Assembly: GCF_029542625.1 (NCBI RefSeq) | Contig: NZ_CP120733.1 | Span: forward strand, 1,984,001-2,048,000 | Direction: 5' to 3' | Length of the DNA stretch: 64,000 bases | Source: Tepidibacter hydrothermalis | GTDB lineage: Bacteria > Bacillota > Clostridia > Peptostreptococcales > Peptostreptococcaceae | Shown: positions 61,643-64,000 of the stretch, piece by piece | Numbering within the stretch: the first letter of the stretch is position 1 | Layout: every line of letters begins with the position of its first letter | Notes under the pieces: model-generated | The model's database searches: none | Seen by the model: only the letters and a program-made list of their open reading frames with translations | What the model was told of the DNA's origin: nothing | Program-made: the position numbers and the translations under genes

Positions 61643-61679
61643 ACTATATTAGTCTAGTTTATTCCGTAACATAAGTTAC
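61643..61679 (-). promoter_or_regulatory. hcp promoter with GTAAC-N4-GTTAC operator
   Basis: GTAAC (61,666-61,670), ATAA, GTTAC (61,675-61,679) is a perfect palindrome on the -35 side of a TATAGT -10 (minus strand, 61,643-61,648), where a Crp/Fnr-type activator would bind. It resembles sites proposed for HcpR of clostridia; the regulator itself is not in the window. Confidence 0.6.
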
Positions 61680-61852
61680 TAATCAAAAAAATACCTAAAT
61701 TCTATTAGGTATTAAAAAACAATAACTATTTTGAGGTGTAAATAGTATAGATGTATGTATTTTTTTCAATCTTTAATTTCTTTCTTAGCTAACTAAAAAA
61801 AGTACCACTTTTTAGTGATACTTTTTATTTTAGTAAAGTCTTTCCGTAAACT

Positions 61853-62080
61853 CTATTTATATCCGTTTTGTTTATCTATTGCCTCTTCTTTAATTTCATT
61901 TCTCATACCAGTAAGAGCTTCTTCTCTTCTATCATTTTTTGCTTCTAATGCTTTTTTCATTTTATCATCAGATGTTTCTTCAATCATATCTTCAGCCATA
62001 CGGAAGTTTTGTATAGTTTTGTCAATATTATATTGAATTCTATCTACATTATCTCTTCTGTCATCTTTATTATGTTTCAT
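61853..62080 (-). CDS. tlp: Small acid-soluble spore protein Tlp
   Basis: A 75-residue hydrophilic protein with the Tlp pattern: DDRRDNVDRIQYNIDKTIQN, MAEDMIEETSDDKMKKALEA, KNDRREEALTGMRNEIKEEA. Tlp is made in the forespore and stored in dormant spores. Its presence shows that the organism makes endospores. ATG after AAGGAGAGAAAAACT. No clear forespore-sigma promoter could be called. Confidence 0.92.
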   Translation of the reverse strand: MKHNKDDRRDNVDRIQYNIDKTIQNFRMAEDMIEETSDDKMKKALEAKNDRREEALTGMRNEIKEEAIDKQNGYK

Positions 62081-62541
62081 AGTTTTTCTCTCCTTTATTT
62101 AATTTATATTTTATGTGCAATTTATTATATACAAACACCTTTTGTTTTATTATGTCTATAACTATATTTATTATTCAACAAAATAATCTAATATATTTTC
62201 TTTCATATTGATTTTTATACGCATTGAGTTCATATAAAAAACAATAGATTATTTATAAAATCTATTACCTTTATTATCATTATATATAGTGTATAAAAGT
62301 ATTTATTTTAGTTTAGATAATAATATACTTACTTAATATAATTATTTATTTAATATTTTTTGATAATAAATTAACATTAATTATTTAAGTTTATTTTTTG
62401 TTAAAACTTGTATTCAACTATTAATACCCTTTAAAAGTACGAAAAAACAATTAATTCAATCTATAAACTTAACTAAAATATGTGTTTATTTTCCATTTTT
62501 TGTGGTATAATTGATAATACATTAACGAAAGGGGTGGTTTT
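62081..62541. other. Long AT-rich intergenic region
   Basis: About 460 bases, very AT-rich, with no open frame or ribosome site. The only site supported is an extended -10 TGGTATAAT at about 62,503-62,511 (plus strand) for the gene at 62,542. The tlp promoter must also be here. Confidence 0.5.
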
Positions 62542-62925
62542 ATGAATATATTATTTGAAAAGCAAGAACATAAAAATAATAAAGAAAAGAAAAAAATGAT
62601 GTATTTCATAGTCGAAGATAATACAACAGGAGACTTAAGAGCTGAAAAAAGAAATTTTATTAATATGCAATCTAAATATAATCCTGATGGTTGGACTTAC
62701 GAAGATATAGCTGGTCCAAACGAAAAGATTATAATCGAAACTATATATAAATCAGAAATAGATGAAAAATTAAAAAAACTTCGTCCAACACCTCTTGGAT
62801 TTAAAGTAGATAAACATATAAAAGTAAGTCTTGAAAAAATTGCAAAAGAGCAAAATCTTTCTCTTATAGAAGTTACAACTATGGCTTTAAATGAATTTAT
62901 AGAAAAAAATAATCAATTATTATAA
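62542..62925 (+). CDS. Putative ribbon-helix-helix-like protein of unknown function
   Basis: A 127-residue protein, ATG after CGAAAGGGGTGGTTTT. The first ~85 residues form a compact charged domain (MYFIVEDNTTGDLRAEKRNF, WTYEDIAGPNEKIIIET). The last ~40 residues (GFKVDKHIKVSLEKIAKEQN, LSLIEVTTMALNEFIEKN) look like the beta-strand and two helices of a ribbon-helix-helix DNA-binding fold. It is single and followed by a strong terminator, so it could be a small regulator. Confidence 0.65.
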   Translation: MNILFEKQEHKNNKEKKKMMYFIVEDNTTGDLRAEKRNFINMQSKYNPDGWTYEDIAGPNEKIIIETIYKSEIDEKLKKLRPTPLGFKVDKHIKVSLEKIAKEQNLSLIEVTTMALNEFIEKNNQLL

Positions 62926-62963
62926 AAATACGTATATATAATTTGAAGATAAATATATTAAAA

Positions 62964-62994
62964 AGGGCTAGTTTTTATAAAAAAGACTAGCCCT
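62964..62994. terminator. Bidirectional terminator
   Basis: AGGGCTAGT (62,964-62,972) pairs with ACTAGCCCT (62,986-62,994); A-runs on the left and a T-run on the minus side. It lies between two convergent genes. Confidence 0.85.
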
Positions 62995-63029
62995 AAATAC
63001 AATCAACTCACCATTTTTTTATTTCAAAT

Positions 63030-63536
63030 CTAAAAACCTCTATTTATTGAAAATCCATCAGCTTCAATTGGTAAATATTTTACTTTTTTATTTTCTTGTA
63101 CTTTATCAAAAAATACTACCCAGTATGGTCTAAATATACTTTCTATTTTTGATATTTTTATTTCTGGTATCCCACCCATAAACCTATGACTTATTCTCAT
63201 AGCCATTTTGATAGCTTTTAAACGAATCATTTTATCATCTTTATCACAGCATTGAATACTATTTTCATCTATAATTTCTATCTGTTCTGCTACAGGCATA
63301 TCTTGAACCAAACTACCTGAACCTGTCGATCCATTAATTAAAATTTTTATATTATTATGCTTATTTTTGTTTTTTATTTCTAAATTAATTAATTTAAATT
63401 CTATATAATGAATTCTAACCTCTTCAACTTTTTTATTTAATAAAAATAACTTTCTTAATATAGACCCTTTTCCTTGTGTTGCTATTTCTATGGCCTCTTC
63501 TCTTAACATTTTTATGGGTAATGCGTAAATTTCCAA
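63030..63536 (-). CDS. Protein of unknown function after a transporter
   Basis: A 168-residue cytoplasmic protein starting at TTG 63,536 after TAGGTGAAAATT. Blocks: GQ-type GKGSILRKLFLLNKKVEEVR, GSTGSGSLVQDMPVAEQIEI, IFRPYWVVFFDK, YLPIEADGFSINRGF. No family is recognised. It follows a small membrane protein and a symporter-like gene on the same strand with short gaps, so the three probably form one operon; its role could be regulation of, or metabolism linked to, the transported substrate. Confidence 0.65.
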   Translation of the reverse strand: MEIYALPIKMLREEAIEIATQGKGSILRKLFLLNKKVEEVRIHYIEFKLINLEIKNKNKHNNIKILINGSTGSGSLVQDMPVAEQIEIIDENSIQCCDKDDKMIRLKAIKMAMRISHRFMGGIPEIKISKIESIFRPYWVVFFDKVQENKKVKYLPIEADGFSINRGF

Positions 63537-63556
63537 ATTTTCACCTACTCTTATGT

Positions 63557-63784
63557 TTACTTTTTTATCATTTTAAATATTCTATATAAGTAATCAAAAA
63601 ATATTAAAGTAACAGCAATCATTACTCCATATGGTATTATCTTTCCTATTATCAAATCACTTTTACTAACTAGTCCATAAAATATAAATCCTGTTACTAA
63701 AAAATATAATATTACTAAAAAACCATCTATTCCGATCCATTTTATTTCTAAATCTCTCTTCACCTTAGATACTAATTTTGACAT
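63557..63784 (-). CDS. Small membrane protein with two helices
   Basis: A 75-residue protein, ATG after AAAGGAGAATTAATT. It has a charged start, then two membrane helices (GFLVILYFLVTGFIFYGLV and IPYGVMIAVTLIFFDYLY) and a Lys-rich end. It directly follows the symporter-like gene, so it may be a small partner subunit, as seen for other two-component sodium symporters; this is inference. Confidence 0.7.
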   Translation of the reverse strand: MSKLVSKVKRDLEIKWIGIDGFLVILYFLVTGFIFYGLVSKSDLIIGKIIPYGVMIAVTLIFFDYLYRIFKMIKK

Positions 63785-63786
63785 AA

Positions 63787-64000
63787 TTAATTCTCCTTTA
63801 TAGTAACAGCTTCATTGTTTGTATTCAAATCTTTTCCTATTTTATTTCCTATAAACCAAGCAATAAATGACACTGGTATAGCTATAACAAGCGGCTCAAG
63901 TTCAAATTCTTTAAGAGGAAACATTTTAAAATATCCAAAAGTAAATCCTCCTCCAAGCATTCCTAACAATCCCCCAAGTTCAGTTCTTCTTCCATTTCCT
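63787..64000 (-). CDS. Sodium:solute symporter-like protein, C-terminal fragment
   Basis: The frame is open to the right edge (stop at 63,787), so only the last ~71 residues are seen and no start can be named inside the window. Sequence: GNGRRTELGGLLGMLGGGFT, FGYFKMF, then VIAIPVSFIAWFIGNKIG, i.e. two late membrane helices. The pattern resembles the C-terminal ends of sodium:solute (SSS) symporters, with a Gly-rich helix and a short charged tail. Substrate is unknown. Confidence 0.55.
   Translation of the reverse strand, partial: GNGRRTELGGLLGMLGGGFTFGYFKMFPLKEFELEPLVIAIPVSFIAWFIGNKIGKDLNTNNEAVTIKEN

Noticed and set aside
1-64000. tRNA, rRNA or insertion sequences
   Set aside because: No cloverleaf-like segment with CCA end, rRNA-like block or transposase was found by reading; a model-based scan would be needed to exclude short RNA genes.

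Overview
The window is low-GC, AT-rich DNA from a spore-forming, strictly anaerobic member of the Clostridia. Evidence: strong AGGAGG-type ribosome sites, many TTG and GTG starts, a Tlp small acid-soluble spore protein, a hybrid-cluster protein, a CtfAB-like CoA-transferase and heavy selenium use. A Peptostreptococcaceae-like amino-acid/purine fermenter fits best. That placement is inference. No rRNA, tRNA or CRISPR array was found.

Positions 1-~15,430 are one end of an integrated prophage. A long leftward block holds a C5 DNA methyltransferase (cut by the window edge), a primase/SF3 helicase, a family B DNA polymerase, a DUF669 protein, an unusual Cas4-like nuclease fused to a RecA-like ATPase, a VRR-NUC nuclease, a membrane-anchored lytic transglycosylase split by a frameshift, an SNF2-type helicase, a protein with 19 NSG-type pentapeptide repeats, and antirepressor/XRE regulators. 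A rightward lysogeny block holds the repressor, two unknown genes and a tyrosine integrase that abuts host DNA. Several symmetric DNA elements mark the switch region.

Host DNA follows. nupC has a long leader with a terminator. Positions 17,089-26,983 are one leftward operon for an exported [NiFe] hydrogenase: small subunit with Tat signal, large subunit, maturation protease, hypA, hypB, tatA, tatC, hypF, hypC, hypD, hypE and a small gene. A minimal TatA-TatC translocase sits inside the operon, and the promoter overlaps a 17-bp-arm palindrome. Next come a DUF1540 protein, a phosphodiester glycosidase, recJ, small conserved genes, a two-subunit CoA-transferase, plsC, an HD phosphohydrolase and a MATE exporter behind a terminator-containing leader.

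Positions 38,080-53,898 are a selenium-linked purine/ureide catabolic operon: diaminopropionate ammonia-lyase (ygeX), ygeY, a D-aminoacylase-like amidohydrolase, ssnA, an NCS2 permease, preA, a dihydropyrimidinase/hydantoinase, a selenium-dependent xanthine dehydrogenase, a remnant of yqeC, yqeB and xdhC. A sigma-54 activator is encoded upstream. Between it and ygeX lie a near-consensus -24/-12 promoter and three copies of a TTTTCA-N3-TGAAAA dyad that look like its enhancer sites.

The last part carries a MutS2-like ATPase lacking the Smr domain, a peroxiredoxin gene with an in-frame TGA at the peroxidatic position (a selenoprotein with no cysteine at all, and a SECIS-like hairpin after the TGA), an orphan sensor kinase, hcp with a GTAAC-N4-GTTAC operator, tlp, and the end of a sodium:solute symporter-like gene with two small partners. 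Selenium therefore appears in two chemical forms: selenocysteine in PrxU and, by family knowledge, a labile selenium cofactor in the xanthine dehydrogenase.
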